A stretch of 64,000 nt of DNA from DASZTV01 sp036268405 (GTDB lineage Bacteria; Actinomycetota; Actinomycetes; JAFAQI01), in the NCBI GenBank assembly GCA_036268405.1, contig DATAUF010000077.1, positions 33,759-97,758 on the forward strand, read 5' to 3'. The position numbers and the translations under genes are program-made. Of this stretch, positions 63,467 to 64,000 are shown one piece after another. The first letter of the stretch is position 1. Every line of letters begins with the position of its first letter. The notes beneath the pieces were generated by a model. It did no database searches. It saw nothing but the letters and a program-made list of their open reading frames with translations, and had not been told where the DNA came from.

Positions 63467-63783
63467 TTGGCGTTCTGTATGCAGTCCGTCCCGCTGCTCG
63501 AGTCTGTCCGCCGCGATCGCTCGGCGAAGCTCGCCCTCAACCTTGGCCAGCATTCCCGGACGGTTCGGGGACGCGAACGGCGTATGGGCGAAGCACTTCG
63601 ACCTGGTCTACCGCAAGATCCGATAGCTCGAGCGCAGCGTGCCGACACCCAGCACGCATGTGACATGCGGGTTGCTATAGCGCACCCATGTCACACGCGA
63701 TCCCCAGACGAGCCTCGGACGAGGATGACCTGCGCGCAAGAACAGGGCTGCGCAGCGAAGGGTGCCCTGTGATACTCGGCTGC
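63467..63783. other. 317-bp region without a confident gene; possible gene remnant
   Basis: No intact gene is recognised. One plus-strand frame ends with a protein-like tail, FGDANGVWAKHFDLVYRKIR, stopping at TAG 63624-63626, while the segment just upstream looks more protein-like in another frame (LLESVRRDRSAKLALNLGQ). That would fit a frameshifted 3' remnant of a lost gene, but I cannot name it. The second half holds a long dyad (63660-63694) and the promoter region of the secreted protein gene. Confidence 0.35.
63660..63694. repeat. 35-bp dyad (hairpin or operator)
   Basis: GTGACAT (63660-63666) pairs with ATGTCAC (63688-63694), and GGGT (63669-63672) with ACCC (63684-63687), with a two-base bulge and a GCTATAGC-like centre. 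The element stands alone in an intergenic region, 90 bp before the secreted-protein start. It could be a terminator-like hairpin or a regulator site. Confidence 0.45.
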
Positions 63784-64000
63784 ATGGCGTCCTTCGGACG
63801 GGGGAGTGGCCTCGCGCTCGTTGCGGTCCTCGCGGTGGCGATTGTCGCTGCACCCACCTCTGCTTCCCAGGCGTCTCCGACCTGTTCCACCACGTCGACG
63901 TATGACCATGCCAGCTCGCCGTATGACGAGGGGTCGATCGGTCTGACGTCGGCGTCGGGGAACTGCATCGTTATCGATGCCTCCGGTGGTCCGGTCGTTT
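63784..64000 (+). CDS. Secreted hypothetical protein, N-terminal part
   Basis: The frame from ATG 63784 (GTG 63769 in frame upstream) runs off the window end after 72 residues. It begins with a signal peptide (FGRGSGLALVAVLAVAIVAA, then PTSASQA). The mature part is Ser/Thr-rich with two cysteines (PTCSTT and GNCIVID), suggesting an exported disulfide-bonded protein. No domain can be recognised from this short piece. Confidence 0.7.
   Translation, partial: MASFGRGSGLALVAVLAVAIVAAPTSASQASPTCSTTSTYDHASSPYDEGSIGLTSASGNCIVIDASGGPVV

Overview
The window is a single high-GC stretch, dense in genes, from an actinobacterium. The evidence is the very GC-rich third codon positions, frequent GTG starts, 4-base ATGA/GTGA gene overlaps, a wax-ester/diacylglycerol acyltransferase, an F420-type luciferase-like oxidoreductase, an imuA'-imuB-dnaE2 mutasome with the Gram-positive type LexA box, an ECF sigma/zf-HC2 anti-sigma pair and a GAF-ANTAR protein. 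I cannot name the genus. No rRNA, tRNA, insertion sequence, phage gene or CRISPR array was seen; the region looks like chromosomal metabolic DNA.

Layout. 1-8.4 kb: 3' end of a biotin-dependent acyl-CoA carboxylase, a DUF4349 membrane protein, an acyl-CoA dehydrogenase, a secreted PI-PLC-like protein, an LLM oxidoreductase overlapping an enoyl-CoA hydratase, and (minus strand) a phosphotriesterase-like hydrolase. 7.8-10.4 kb: an acetate permease next to acetyl-CoA synthetase. 10.5-14 kb: a wax ester synthase, a sigma/anti-sigma pair with a readable ECF promoter, an HATPase anti-sigma-type protein and a 57-residue cysteine-rich zinc ribbon. 14-20 kb: the SOS-controlled imuA'-imuB-dnaE2 set. 20-23.6 kb: a secreted esterase, CsbD, an amidohydrolase and a TauE/SafE permease. 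23.7-28.9 kb: lysine 6-aminotransferase, an ALDH7-type semialdehyde dehydrogenase and a fused 2-oxoacid dehydrogenase E1, read here as a lysine-to-glutaryl-CoA module. 28.9-32.7 kb (minus): SDR, esterase, VOC protein and a Baeyer-Villiger-type monooxygenase. 32.8-39 kb: L,D-transpeptidase, GH20, a membrane protein and GH92. 39.9-53.3 kb: a catabolic island (SDR, P450, KstD-like flavoprotein, amidohydrolase, two M24-fold proteins, a crotonase, a double CaiB CoA-transferase, MarR, a Rieske oxygenase, TetR). 53.3-64 kb: MetH, a PaoABC-like molybdenum aldehyde oxidoreductase, GAF-ANTAR, and a TetR divergent from a monooxygenase/membrane-protein pair.

The least explained items are a family of roughly 64-bp hairpin repeats that sit just after stop codons (three full copies, two of them bracketing dnaE2, plus one decayed copy), a 15-bp minisatellite at the 5' end of imuB, a degenerate M24 protein encoded beside its catalytically complete paralogue, and the substrate of the 43.7-52.6 kb operon. 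All functions are assigned by reading motifs and family resemblance; no database search was run.
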